From assembly GCA_934364795.1 (NCBI GenBank), contig CAKRMK010000015.1:1-64000 (forward strand): 64,000 nucleotides of DNA, given 5' to 3'. Within the stretch, counting starts at the first letter, position 1; each line of letters starts with the position of its first letter. Positions 35,350 through 43,890 of this stretch are shown here, in pieces. Position numbers and translations under genes: made by a program. The notes beneath the pieces are model-generated. The model was not told the DNA's origin and searched no databases. It saw only the letters and a list, made by a program, of their open reading frames with translations. Source of the DNA: an uncultured Blautia sp. GTDB taxonomy: Bacteria > Bacillota > Clostridia > Lachnospirales > Lachnospiraceae.

Positions 35350-36171
35350 TTATACCAGACCTCCGATTCTGGTCACTTCAAGACCTTCTTTTTCCCATTC
35401 GTCCAGAATCCGGTTCATTCCAATGGAATCGCTTGCCATATGTCCTGCAATAATTACATTTCCTTTATTGTGTTCCCGGACTTTCTGGGCAATATCTTCC
35501 GGCATATGCATCATGATCAGAGTTCCTACACCGTAATCAAAAAAAGTATTATAAACTTCCGCTGTACTTGCGGTGACACCGTTAAACATAACTACTACTT
35601 TTCCTGCATAGCTGTCTGGATTTCCTACCCAGATAGCCGGATCCTGTACTGCATTCTGTATCTCCGGAAATTCTTTCAGTGCATCACACACTTCCTGTAA
35701 AGTAAGGAAAAGTCCTTTTTCTTCCATTAAACGGTTCATACGGTCCTGTACGATTTTCTGTCCTACAAAATCAGCCGGGCTGTGAAGTCCGATATATGGC
35801 ATTCCAATAAATTTCGCAAAATCAGCCTGGCGGTTCAGGTTCTTGGAGTGCATTTTACGGCTCTCCTGTGAAGCTCTGGCTTCGATGGCCTTTTGCGCTA
35901 CATTAATCGGTACTCCGTTTTCGTACATAAGCATCATCTGATCTTTCTTCATCTGATCCCCGATACGTACCGCTCTTCCCATGATTCCATGGTGCTCTAC
36001 CACACAGTCATAGCCCATTTCTTTGGCAGCCATAAGGGTTGCATTATCCATATCAATTCCAGCAAGAACACGATGGATATTTTCACCTGGGCAGCCAATT
36101 TCCGTATCCACCGTGTCTTCTTCTAATCCTGCAAGGCGCAGGGCAATATTTACCATTTCTCTTGTATTCAT
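35350..36171 (-). CDS. Nif3/DUF34-like dinuclear-metal protein
   Basis: 273 residues. It has REMVNIALRLAGLEEDTVDTE at the start, the metal motif YDCVVEHHGIMG (two His), YIGLHSPADF and a C-terminal NVIIAGHMASDSIGMNRILDEWE with the His/Asp expected to complete a two-metal site. These match the Nif3-like family, often annotated GTP cyclohydrolase I type 2, whose true activity is unsettled. As first gene of an uptake and catabolism operon it is probably a metal hydrolase for the imported compound, which is inference. Confidence 0.82.
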   Translation of the reverse strand: MNTREMVNIALRLAGLEEDTVDTEIGCPGENIHRVLAGIDMDNATLMAAKEMGYDCVVEHHGIMGRAVRIGDQMKKDQMMLMYENGVPINVAQKAIEARASQESRKMHSKNLNRQADFAKFIGMPYIGLHSPADFVGQKIVQDRMNRLMEEKGLFLTLQEVCDALKEFPEIQNAVQDPAIWVGNPDSYAGKVVVMFNGVTASTAEVYNTFFDYGVGTLIMMHMPEDIAQKVREHNKGNVIIAGHMASDSIGMNRILDEWEKEGLEVTRIGGLV

Positions 36172-36233
36172 TTTGTGTACTTCTTTCGTTTAGTCTTTAA
36201 TGTTTTATCGCTTTCCTGTTTTAAAATATACAA

Positions 36234-36273
36234 ACCTACTAGGTAATATAGCATTTCTCCATAATTGTGTCAA
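36234..36273 (-). promoter_or_regulatory. promoter with palindromic operator for the Nif3-Opp operon
   Basis: TTGACA (36268-36273) and TATATT (36245-36250) are exactly 17 bases apart. Abutting the -10 box at the start point is the perfect 11-base palindrome ACCTACTAGGT (36234-36244). A repressor there would block initiation. No regulator gene is adjacent. Confidence 0.82.
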
Positions 36274-36327
36274 TAGCAGGCAAAATATAAACCTTGCTTT
36301 CATTATTATAGCATCAAGATGAAAAGC

Positions 36328-36375
36328 AAAAACAGAGAATCTGCCTTTTTTAACTGCATGATTCTCTGTTTTTTC
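36328..36375 (-). terminator. terminator of the amino-acid ABC operon
   Basis: Minus-strand AAACAGAGAATC and GATTCTCTGTTT pair across a 20-base A/G-rich loop and run into TTGC; the other strand ends TTTTTTC, so it may act both ways. Confidence 0.75.
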
Positions 36376-36390
36376 TATCTGTGGCACGCT

Positions 36391-37137
36391 CTATGCATTT
36401 CGAAATCTGCTTAAAAATTCTTTTGTCAGAGAATCTTTTGGATTCTCAAACAGTTCTTTCGGCGGTCTGTCCTCCACAATCACGCCGTTTGCCATAAAAA
36501 TAACCCTTTTGGATACATCCCTTGCGAAAGCCATCTCATGGGTTACGATTATCATTGTCAGCCCCTCATGCGCCAGGTCACGCATAACCTCCAGAACCTC
36601 TCCTACCATCTGCGGGTCAAGGGCTGATGTCGGTTCATCAAAAAGAAGAATTTCCGGCTCCATTGCAAGTGCTCTTGCAATAGCGACACGCTGTTTCTGT
36701 CCTCCGGAAAGCTGTTTTGGCTTTGCATTGATATAAGGAGCCATGCCGACTTTTTCCAGATAATACATTGCTTTCTTTTCAGCTTCTTCTTTTCCCTTTT
36801 TCAGCACTTTTTCCTGTCCGATGGTGCAGTTTTTCAGAGCTGTCATATTATTAAAAAGGTTAAAGTTCTGGAAAACCATGCCGACTTTGGAACGGTATTC
36901 GGGAACATTTACATTTTTGCTGGTGATGTCTGTACCGTGATAATTAATTTCTCCGCTTGATGGAGTTTCCAGCATATTCAGGCAACGAAGAAGGGTAGAT
37001 TTTCCTGATCCGGATGGTCCGATAATACAGGTTACATCTCCGGGGCATACGGAAAAATCAATATCTCTCAAAACCTGATTGCTTCCAAAGGCCTTTCCCA
37101 AATGTTTTACTTCAAGGATCTTTTCACTCATGATCAT
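36391..37137 (-). CDS. polar amino-acid ABC transporter ATPase (GlnQ type)
   Basis: 248 residues: Walker A GPSGSGKSTLLRCLNMLE, MVFQNFNLFNNMT, signature LSGGQKQRVAIARAL, Walker B EILLFDEPTSALDP, H-loop TMIIVTHEMAFA. The start overlaps the permease stop by 4 bases; an ATG at 37131 is an alternative. It energises uptake of an amino acid. The stop (TAG at 36391) lies in the string CACGCTCTA shared with the dispersed repeat end. Confidence 0.93.
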   Translation of the reverse strand: MIMSEKILEVKHLGKAFGSNQVLRDIDFSVCPGDVTCIIGPSGSGKSTLLRCLNMLETPSSGEINYHGTDITSKNVNVPEYRSKVGMVFQNFNLFNNMTALKNCTIGQEKVLKKGKEEAEKKAMYYLEKVGMAPYINAKPKQLSGGQKQRVAIARALAMEPEILLFDEPTSALDPQMVGEVLEVMRDLAHEGLTMIIVTHEMAFARDVSKRVIFMANGVIVEDRPPKELFENPKDSLTKEFLSRFRNA

Positions 37138-37925
37138 TTCTCCTCCTTTTTCTTAGGATAGGAATACAGACCACTTGTGTGCGCCAATGTATCCGTTGTT
37201 GCCAGATCATAGTTCTGGGGACCTTCCATTTTGTGTTCCAGCAGACGAAGCAGCCTGGAGCATACAAATGTAAGGATAAAGTACATTACCATTGCAATGG
37301 TAAAGGCTTCAAAATAAGTATAATAAGCACCTGCAACACCTTTTGTGGTATAAAAAAGTTCTACAATTCCAATAATAGAAAGGACGCAGGTATCTTTGAT
37401 ATTGATGATCAGGTTGTTTCCAATCTGTGGCATAATATTTCGCAGTGCCTGTGGAAGAATTACATTTATCATGGTCTGTACATGGGTCATTCCAATGGCC
37501 TTCGCAGCCTCTGTCTGTCCTTCGTCTACAGAAAGGATTCCACCGCGGACCGTTTCTGCCATGTAAGCTCCTGTATTAATAGAAACAACAAAAAATGCCG
37601 CAAACCACATGGACATATTAATATTGAACAGATAGGCACTTCCATAATAAATAAACATAGCCTGTACCATCATTGGTGTGCCACGGAAAAATTCCACATA
37701 GCAGGCCATAATAAATTTCAGAATTCCTACTAAAGTTCTTTTAACTGCTGAATCTCTCTGATCTACCGGAATTGTCTGAATAATTCCGACAATAAAGCCA
37801 ATGAGGCACCCCAAAAAGGTGCCCACAATTGCTATAATCATTGTATTTCCTGCGCCTGACAAAAAGGAGGTGCCGTATTGCTGGAGCAGATAGCCGATCC
37901 GCCCCCAAAATGTTTCCGGAAGCAT
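37134..37925 (-). CDS. polar amino-acid ABC transporter permease (HisM/GlnP type)
   Basis: 263 residues with five helices and the family loop YMAETVRGGILSVDEGQTEAAKAIGMTH. VEFFRGTPMMVQAMFIYYG is also typical. It is coupled to the ATPase gene (4-base overlap) and lies 17 bases after the binding-protein gene. A single permease gene is present, so the transporter is probably a homodimer. Confidence 0.93.
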   Translation of the reverse strand: MLPETFWGRIGYLLQQYGTSFLSGAGNTMIIAIVGTFLGCLIGFIVGIIQTIPVDQRDSAVKRTLVGILKFIMACYVEFFRGTPMMVQAMFIYYGSAYLFNINMSMWFAAFFVVSINTGAYMAETVRGGILSVDEGQTEAAKAIGMTHVQTMINVILPQALRNIMPQIGNNLIINIKDTCVLSIIGIVELFYTTKGVAGAYYTYFEAFTIAMVMYFILTFVCSRLLRLLEHKMEGPQNYDLATTDTLAHTSGLYSYPKKKEEK

Positions 37926-37942
37926 ATTCTATTCCTCCTTTT

Positions 37943-38800
37943 TTACTCTGCTAACGGCTGTACGGAAATTGCCTCGTCCATCATTTCTGTGTAATCGTCT
38001 TCTGTCATTTTTTCCAGTACACTATTCAGGGCGTCCAGAAGTTCTGTATTTCCTTTCTGTACGGAAATACCAATGTTAATGTCCTCGTCAGATACTTCAA
38101 ATGCGCCATCTGTGCCGGAGAAATCAAGGAGTTTAAAGTCCGGATAAGCTACGCATGCTGCCATTCCGGTAGGCATATCTGTTACAACTGCATCGCATTT
38201 TCCAGATTCCAGGGCAACCAGCATAGCCGGAGCACTTTCCTGTGCTGGAAGAATGTTTGCATCTTCAATCTGTGGCAGACAGGAATCATACCAGATGGTA
38301 TTCTGCTGGGATGTACAGGTTACACCTTTTAAGTCTGCTACGCTTTTTGCGTCTGCGTAATCTCCGTCATTTTTTACCAGTGTAATAATAGAAGCGTAAT
38401 AGTATGGCTCTGTGAAATCTACCATCTGCTGACGTTCGGAAGTAATGGACTGACCGGCAATAACACAGTCAACTTTTCCGGACTGCACTGCTGGTACAAG
38501 GGAATCCCAGTCCAGTTTCACGATCTCCAGATCATAACCCAGCTCGTCACAGATATGTTTTGCCATCATAACATCATAGCCATATGCGTAATCAGAGCTT
38601 CCGGAAATGGGAACTGCACCGTTGGAATCATCTGGCTGTGTCCAGTTATATGGTGCATAGCTGCATTCCATAGCTACCTTTAATGTTTTCTTTTCTTCTG
38701 CCTGTACCATTGTAAGTCCCACGCCTGGCATTGCACTTACAGTAACTGCTGCTGCCATAAGACCGCTTGTCATTTTTCTCCATAAATAGCTCTTCTTCAT
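37943..38800 (-). CDS. amino-acid ABC substrate-binding protein (SBP family 3)
   Basis: 285 residues. Signal peptide (KKSYLWRKMTSGLMAAAVTV, cut near VQAEE) and family-3 fold: LKVAMECSYAPYNW, YGYDVMMAKHICDELG, VIAGQSITSERQQMVDFTEP. As with the oppA product, there is no lipobox Cys. I chose the start at 38800, which has GAGGAGG 8 bases upstream; the frame is open to 38836. The ligand cannot be told; family members bind Glu, Gln, His, Arg, Cys or cystine. Confidence 0.9.
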   Translation of the reverse strand: MKKSYLWRKMTSGLMAAAVTVSAMPGVGLTMVQAEEKKTLKVAMECSYAPYNWTQPDDSNGAVPISGSSDYAYGYDVMMAKHICDELGYDLEIVKLDWDSLVPAVQSGKVDCVIAGQSITSERQQMVDFTEPYYYASIITLVKNDGDYADAKSVADLKGVTCTSQQNTIWYDSCLPQIEDANILPAQESAPAMLVALESGKCDAVVTDMPTGMAACVAYPDFKLLDFSGTDGAFEVSDEDINIGISVQKGNTELLDALNSVLEKMTEDDYTEMMDEAISVQPLAE

Positions 38801-38881
38801 GTTCTTTTCCTCCTCTTGGTGAATCTCATTAATCACATAGCGTGCGGTATTTTTGTCTGCACATTTTTTGTTTATGGGTAA

Positions 38882-38926
38882 AAAAAATGCAATGGCGGCG
38901 TTATCATGCTAACGCGCCATTGCGTT
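38882..38926 (-). terminator. terminator of the glycerate kinase gene
   Basis: Minus-strand CGCAATGGCGCGTTA and TAACGCCGCCATTGC form a strong stem with a 6-base loop, followed by TTTTTTTT. It lies between glycerate kinase and the amino-acid importer; no clear promoter for the importer was found in the 80 bases that follow. Confidence 0.9.
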
Positions 38927-38958
38927 GTAGTTCATATTACTCTTGTTTTTATAAGAAG

Positions 38959-40191
38959 TCAAGAGGGGAAAGTCAATTTCAACACCCGAAATACCTGTTC
39001 CACCGTCTCACTCATATTCTTTTTTGCATTTTCCGGTTTCATTGCTTCTTCCAGCGGCGTTACCTGACGCAAAATCGGGAAAAATGCGTCAATTCCGGCT
39101 TCATTGCAAGCATTGGCCTCTTCGGTGACACATCCGGAAAATGCCAGTACCGGCTTGTCATATTTTTTCGCAAGTTTTGCCACACCTACAGGGGCTTTCC
39201 CCATTACTGTCTGGCCATCCAGACGGCCTTCTCCCGTGATTACAATGTCGGCATCTTTTATGGCAGCTTCAATTCCAATCTGCTCCAGAACAATATTTAT
39301 TCCTGGCTCAAGACTGCCATGAAGGAATGCACGAAATGCAAAGCCGAGGCCACCGGCTGCACCACAGCCAGGATATGTCGATTTATATCTGTGTTCAGAT
39401 AAGTTTTTCATTATTTCTGTACTCTTATTTCTATCTTCAAAATACTGTGCTGTCAGCTTTGCATACCTTTCCATCCACAGATCCATTTTCTCAACCATTT
39501 CCGGTGTTGCACCTTTTTGAGGACCAAAAATACGACTGCAGCCTTTTTCTCCACATAAAGGATTATCAACATCACAGGCAATACGAAAGTTACATTCTTT
39601 TAAAACCGGAAGCATATTTTCGCAGTTAATGGATGCTAATTTTTCCACACCAAGTGCGCCAAAAGGAACCTGTTTTCCACACTTGTCCAAAAATTCTGCA
39701 CCAAGTGCCTGAAGCATACCGATTCCACCATCGTTGGTCGCACTGCCGCCAATTCCTATAATAAAGTTCCGGCAGCCTTTAGAAACTGCATCTTTTATCA
39801 CTTCACCGACACCGTATGTAGTAGTATGCAATGGATTTCTCTGATCTGGCGGCACAAGGGTAATTCCGGCAGCACCAGCCATTTCTATAACTGCGGTCAG
39901 GCCATTTGCGAAATTCTCTTCTATACTGTCAGCTTTTCCGTCTTTATTCTCAACAATAGCATACTCACAGATCACCCGATCTCCCAAGGGTCCTGTAACC
40001 TCCACCTGTTCCAGTTTTCCTCCAAGCCCTTTTGCCATAGCCTGCACAGTTCCCTCACCGCCATCTGCCAATGGATATATCAGGGTTTTCCCATTCGGGT
40101 ATACTATGTGGATTCCTTTTGCAGCAGCTTCACCTGCTTCTATGGAATCTATGCTTCCTTTAAAGGAATCAATTGCGATTACTGCTTTCAT
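38959..40191 (-). CDS. glxK: glycerate kinase (GlxK family)
   Basis: It phosphorylates glycerate using ATP. 410 residues with KAVIAIDSFKGSIDSIEAGE, PLADGGEGTVQAMAKG, GGSATNDGGIGMLQALGAEF, GAAGGLGFAFRAFL and DIVITGEGRLDGQT, the type I glycerate kinase signature. The start is 40191 (MKAV) with AGGA 8 bases upstream; an ATG 9 bases earlier leaves no room for a ribosome site. Upstream lie TATAAT (minus strand, near 40256) and, 30 bases further, the palindrome CCGTACGG. Confidence 0.92.
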   Translation of the reverse strand: MKAVIAIDSFKGSIDSIEAGEAAAKGIHIVYPNGKTLIYPLADGGEGTVQAMAKGLGGKLEQVEVTGPLGDRVICEYAIVENKDGKADSIEENFANGLTAVIEMAGAAGITLVPPDQRNPLHTTTYGVGEVIKDAVSKGCRNFIIGIGGSATNDGGIGMLQALGAEFLDKCGKQVPFGALGVEKLASINCENMLPVLKECNFRIACDVDNPLCGEKGCSRIFGPQKGATPEMVEKMDLWMERYAKLTAQYFEDRNKSTEIMKNLSEHRYKSTYPGCGAAGGLGFAFRAFLHGSLEPGINIVLEQIGIEAAIKDADIVITGEGRLDGQTVMGKAPVGVAKLAKKYDKPVLAFSGCVTEEANACNEAGIDAFFPILRQVTPLEEAMKPENAKKNMSETVEQVFRVLKLTFPS

Positions 40192-40318
40192 ACTACGCAT
40201 CCTTTCTCAAGATAATTTATAAAATTATTTTTTTTACTTGACGTATTCACTTAACCATTATAAAATAAACATAAGAAATGTGGTTTTATACCGTACGGCA
40301 TATAGCTCATGCGGGGTA

Positions 40319-40810
40319 CTACGTTTCTTTTTTTATGTTTATAATATCATATAAATATTTTTCCCCGTCTAAAGCATGTCTGATAATCATTGTTCCGCAA
40401 AAAATATTCTTTCCAATTTTCTCCCCCTTATCATCACAAATGGGAACTGAAAATCGAACTGTCCATCTATACCAGCCATATTTCGCATTGTTCCTATGTT
40501 TTTCTTCCATATTTGGACTAAAACAACCATTAGTTGCATTTTTTATCAGCTCTGGTATCACCTGTGAAGCATTTGCTTTCCCAACTGTTCCAAACGCTTT
40601 TGCACTATATCTGCTATTTGCATACTCATCCGGAAAATCACTCCCAATATGTATTAATTCTCCAGTTTCTTCTATGATGTATTTTAAACCTACATATTTT
40701 TTTTAATACTGTTGCACACAATTCCACGCAATTTTCCTTTTACCTTTAAATATGATTTCCTCAATTTCAACAATATTATGACCTTGTTCATCGGTTTTAA
40801 CAAATGCCAT
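40319..40810 (-). pseudogene. small BECR/barnase-like mobile-element protein broken by a nonsense codon
   Basis: A good ribosome site (AAAGGAG) precedes an ATG at 40810. The frame reads AFVKTDEQGHNIVEIEEIIF, KGKRKIAWNCVQQY, then TAA at 40703-40705, and goes on in the same frame with KKYVGLKYIIEETGELIHIG, DEYANSRYSAKAFGTVGKA, VIPELIKNATN, YGWYRWTVRFSVPICD and HALDGEKYLYDIINIKKET. That is 163 codons with one in-frame stop in an A-rich run. The tail pattern (PELIKNA, aromatic-rich strands, KYLYDI) resembles the barnase/EndoU/RelE-like (PBECR) nucleases of phages and mobile elements, from memory. Confidence 0.7.
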
Positions 40811-40924
40811 CTATACTTGTCTCCTTTACTGTTGGTAAAGTATATTTTTAGTATCTTTTATAATTGTAACACAATATTGCATAGCTTTCTATGTATTTTC
40901 TCTCTCAGTATTATTTTTAGTCTC

Positions 40925-40985
40925 ACTTCAACAAAAAAATTCATTGCTTTCAGTTTTACAACCTTCCACAATGAATTTTTCCATT
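40925..40985 (-). terminator. terminator of the GH3 gene
   Basis: Minus-strand AAAAATTCATTG pairs with CAATGAATTTTT across a 24-base loop and is followed by T; the stem lies 30 bases past the stop of the GH3 gene. Confidence 0.65.
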
Positions 40986-41015
40986 TGTATTAATTATTCG
41001 TATTGTTTTGTATTA

Positions 41016-43241
41016 TCAAACTTCAACTTCGCAGCTTTCCGTCAGGCAGATTTCTGCCACAGATTTCCCTGCAAAAATCTTATATTCCCCTGATTCTGTC
41101 ACAAAATGCCGCAGGTTCTCATCAAAATAGGTAAATGCAGCTGCATCCAGAGTTATCTCTGCTGTCTTTGTCTCACCTGGCTGCAGTTCCAGCTTTGCAA
41201 ATCCGCGCAGTTCTTTCATTGCACGTTCTACTGCAGAGTCTGGTTTTCCCACATAAATCTGAACAGTCTCTTTTCCCGATGCAGCTCCTGCGTTTGTAAC
41301 ATCTACAGACACCTTAAAATTCGGGTAACTGCCTTCCACATGAAGATTGCTGTACACAAATTCTGTGTAGGAAAGGCCATATCCGAACGGAAAAAGCACC
41401 GGAATCTGTCTGGTATCGTAATAGCGGTACCCAACAAAAATCCCCTCTGCATAATCCACTGTTTTTCCACCTGGAAATTCTCCGATGCAATGTGCGGAAC
41501 AATCCAGGTGAGATACTGGAAAAGACTCCGGCAAACGTCCGGATGGATTTACTTTGCCAAATAAAATCTCGGCAAGAGCAGTTCCCCCTTCCATCCCGTT
41601 AAACCAGTTCCATACAAGGGTATGTACCTTCTGAATCCAGGGCATCTCTACCGGAGAGCCGGAAAACATAACCATAACTGTATCAGGAGCCACTTCAAGA
41701 AGTTCTTCGATCAGTTGATCCTGTGCATAAGGAAGTTTCATGTCCGGGCGGTCGTGTCCCTCCAGATCCTGAAAATGGTTCTGGCCTCCCACAAAAATTA
41801 CAGTATCATAATTGCCCTCTGCTGCTTTTTTCACAGCTTCTGCACGATATGCGTTTTGTTTCTCCAGAATCTCCGGTGCCACACCACCGTTTTCTCCCAT
41901 GGATCCACCGCCATTTTCCAGACTGTCTGCCTGCCAGTTTGTTTCGGTGTTCATATGGTCAAAATTGTCCGCATAATATCCCGGGACAAAATCTACCTTT
42001 GCATTTCCACCAAGAAGCATCTTGATTCCAAGAAGAGGCGTAATCTCATAAAGAGCTTTAATCTCTGCACTTCCTCCACCATAAGACTGGATACGGTTGG
42101 CATTGTCTCCAATTACAAGAACTTTTTTGGTCTTTTCCTGGGAAAGAGGAAGCTGTTTCTTCTCATTTTTCAGAAGAATAATGGATTCACGGGCTGCGTC
42201 AAGGATTTTCCGGCGATGCTCCGGAGTGTTGTAAGAGCCTGGTTTTCGAATTTCAACCGTTGCATTTTCACGCTTCGTTTCTCCCAGCGCACTTGCACTT
42301 TCTCCGCCTTTTCCGTCTCCTTCAGCTTCATACGCGCCCAGCATATGAAGCCTGTACATCAGCCGCAGAATATTCTTTACTTTCTCATCAATCAGCTCTT
42401 CTGCAATTTCGCCAGCTTCTACAGCCTTTTTGAGCGGCTGTGCCATGCAGTATTCGTCAAAATTATCCGTAACAGACATTTCCAGATCCAGTCCGCTTGT
42501 GGCAGCCTCTTTTGTAAAGTGGACGCCGCCCCAGTCAGATACCACCATACCGTCATATTTCCACTCTTCCCGAAGGATTTTGTTAAGCAAAGTCTTGCTT
42601 TCACAGCAATGTTCTCCATTGTAGCGGTTATATGCACCCATTATGGAATAGACCTGTCCCTCTTTTACAACCTTTTCAAAGGCAGGAAGATAAATTTCAC
42701 GCAGGGCTCTTTCACTGACCTTTACTTCTACCCAGAGACGTTCTGTCTCCTGGTTATTCAGGGCAAAATGTTTCACACAGGCTGCTGTGTCAGCACTTTG
42801 CACTCCCTTTACCAGCGGCGCTGCCATTTCTCCGGTAAGATAAGGATCTTCACTCATGTATTCAAAATTTCTGCCACAAAGAGGACTTCTCTTAATATTC
42901 ACTCCCGGTGCAAGAATCACATCTTTTCCACGCCCCCGGGCTTCCTCACCAAGAACCGTTCCTGTCTCATAGGCCAGCTCCCGATTCCAGGTAGATGCAA
43001 GAGCACTGTTACTTGGCAGGTAGGAAACGTAATCGTCTGAGTTTCCGATTACCATCCAGTGTGCATCTTCAAAATCATTTCGTACTCCCATAGGTCCATC
43101 GGACATTACCAGTTCCGGGATACCAAGTCTTTCTACTCCACCGTTGTGGAACAATCCGGTTCCATGGATCATACTGATTTTCTCATCCAGTGTAAGCTGG
43201 GAAACTAATTTTTCAATTACAAGCTCTCTGTTCTTTTCCAT
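41016..43241 (-). CDS. beta-glucosidase-type glycoside hydrolase family 3
   Basis: 741 residues, no signal peptide, so cytoplasmic. The (beta/alpha)8 domain begins LTLDEKISMIHGTGLFHNGG and VMSDGPMGVRNDFED, includes KRSPLCGRNFEYMSEDPYLT (substrate Arg and Asp) and ACVKHFALNNQE, with the nucleophile Asp in GMVVSDWGGVH near residue 235. The alpha/beta sandwich domain (QSYGGGSAEI, VMVMFSGSPVEMPW) and a C-terminal FnIII-like domain follow. It probably cleaves beta-glucosides or short beta-linked oligosaccharides brought in by a transporter not in this window. Confidence 0.92.
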   Translation of the reverse strand: MEKNRELVIEKLVSQLTLDEKISMIHGTGLFHNGGVERLGIPELVMSDGPMGVRNDFEDAHWMVIGNSDDYVSYLPSNSALASTWNRELAYETGTVLGEEARGRGKDVILAPGVNIKRSPLCGRNFEYMSEDPYLTGEMAAPLVKGVQSADTAACVKHFALNNQETERLWVEVKVSERALREIYLPAFEKVVKEGQVYSIMGAYNRYNGEHCCESKTLLNKILREEWKYDGMVVSDWGGVHFTKEAATSGLDLEMSVTDNFDEYCMAQPLKKAVEAGEIAEELIDEKVKNILRLMYRLHMLGAYEAEGDGKGGESASALGETKRENATVEIRKPGSYNTPEHRRKILDAARESIILLKNEKKQLPLSQEKTKKVLVIGDNANRIQSYGGGSAEIKALYEITPLLGIKMLLGGNAKVDFVPGYYADNFDHMNTETNWQADSLENGGGSMGENGGVAPEILEKQNAYRAEAVKKAAEGNYDTVIFVGGQNHFQDLEGHDRPDMKLPYAQDQLIEELLEVAPDTVMVMFSGSPVEMPWIQKVHTLVWNWFNGMEGGTALAEILFGKVNPSGRLPESFPVSHLDCSAHCIGEFPGGKTVDYAEGIFVGYRYYDTRQIPVLFPFGYGLSYTEFVYSNLHVEGSYPNFKVSVDVTNAGAASGKETVQIYVGKPDSAVERAMKELRGFAKLELQPGETKTAEITLDAAAFTYFDENLRHFVTESGEYKIFAGKSVAEICLTESCEVEV

Positions 43242-43268
43242 GAATTCTCCTTCTACTATGCTTCAAAA

Positions 43269-43631
43269 TTACAGCAGACAGATCACATCGCCGCTCTTTT
43301 CAAAACTTACCACACAGTTTCCATCCTGCATTTCCCATGCAGCGCCTTCTGTATTTTCTACGTGCTCATCAACCAGAACCACTTTACAAGGTTTTGCAGC
43401 TTCTACGTGAATAAAGATTTTTCCACTTTCTTTTTTCACAGAAACCGTAGTTTCCACATTTTTATTCATTCCATACACAACAGTGCTGGTTTCCTGGCCT
43501 TCTTTGAGACAGTATGCTTTTACTGTCACGTTCTGTGCATAATCATAATCAGGTTTGGTGGTGTCGGCGCCAACTGCAATCAAACTGTTTTCTTTTACAA
43601 ATACAGGAATGCTCTCTCCTTTTCCAAAGTC
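43269..43631 (-). pseudogene. C-terminal remnant of a GH31 glycosidase
   Basis: Open for 120 residues, preceded directly by a stop codon, with no start near a ribosome site. It begins DFGKGESIPVFVKENSLIAV and continues GADTTKPDYDYAQNVTVKAY, then a beta-sandwich, which fits the proximal/distal C-terminal domains of GH31 alpha-xylosidases or alpha-glucosidases. The catalytic barrel (about 500 residues) is gone. It ends 27 bases before the GH3 gene starts, suggesting the two formed an operon that later lost its first gene. Confidence 0.7.
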
Positions 43632-43777
43632 TTATTTTTGCTTTTATACCCCGATTATAACCAACTTTGTTTTAATATGATACCATAAATTTTCAATAAT
43701 TGTCTATGGGAGGTTGAAGGTGTTTCTACGAGGTGAACGGCTTCGGAGGTGTGCTGGTGATTTATTTTGCTGATATG

Positions 43778-43806
43778 TTGACATTTTGATATCATAGTGA
43801 TATCAT
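43778..43806 (+). promoter_or_regulatory. sigma-A promoter overlaid by two palindromic operator-like sites
   Basis: TTGACA (43778-43783) and TATCAT (43801-43806) are 17 bases apart. Two copies of the perfect 8-base palindrome TGATATCA lie at 43787-43794 and 43798-43805, with an 11-base period (about one helical turn), covering the spacer and the -10 box. This suits cooperative binding by a ribbon-helix-helix repressor such as the one encoded by the operon, which is inference. Confidence 0.85.
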
Positions 43807-43860
43807 ACAAGCATCATATAAGGGGGATACATATTTTATTGTATCTGAGTTTTCATAGAA

Positions 43861-43875
43861 GGCGGTGGAACCGCC
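43861..43875 (+). other. hairpin just before the SPFH ribosome site
   Basis: GGCGGTGGAACCGCC forms a 6-bp GC-rich stem with a 3-base loop that ends 5 bases ahead of the AGGAGG ribosome site. It may stabilise the mRNA 5' region or influence translation. Confidence 0.5.
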
Positions 43876-43890
43876 GGTCAGGAGGCTATT

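Noticed and set aside
41622..43040. 472-codon plus-strand frame opposite the GH3 gene
   Set aside because: Mirror frame of a strong coding sequence; no start site, no recognisable motif.
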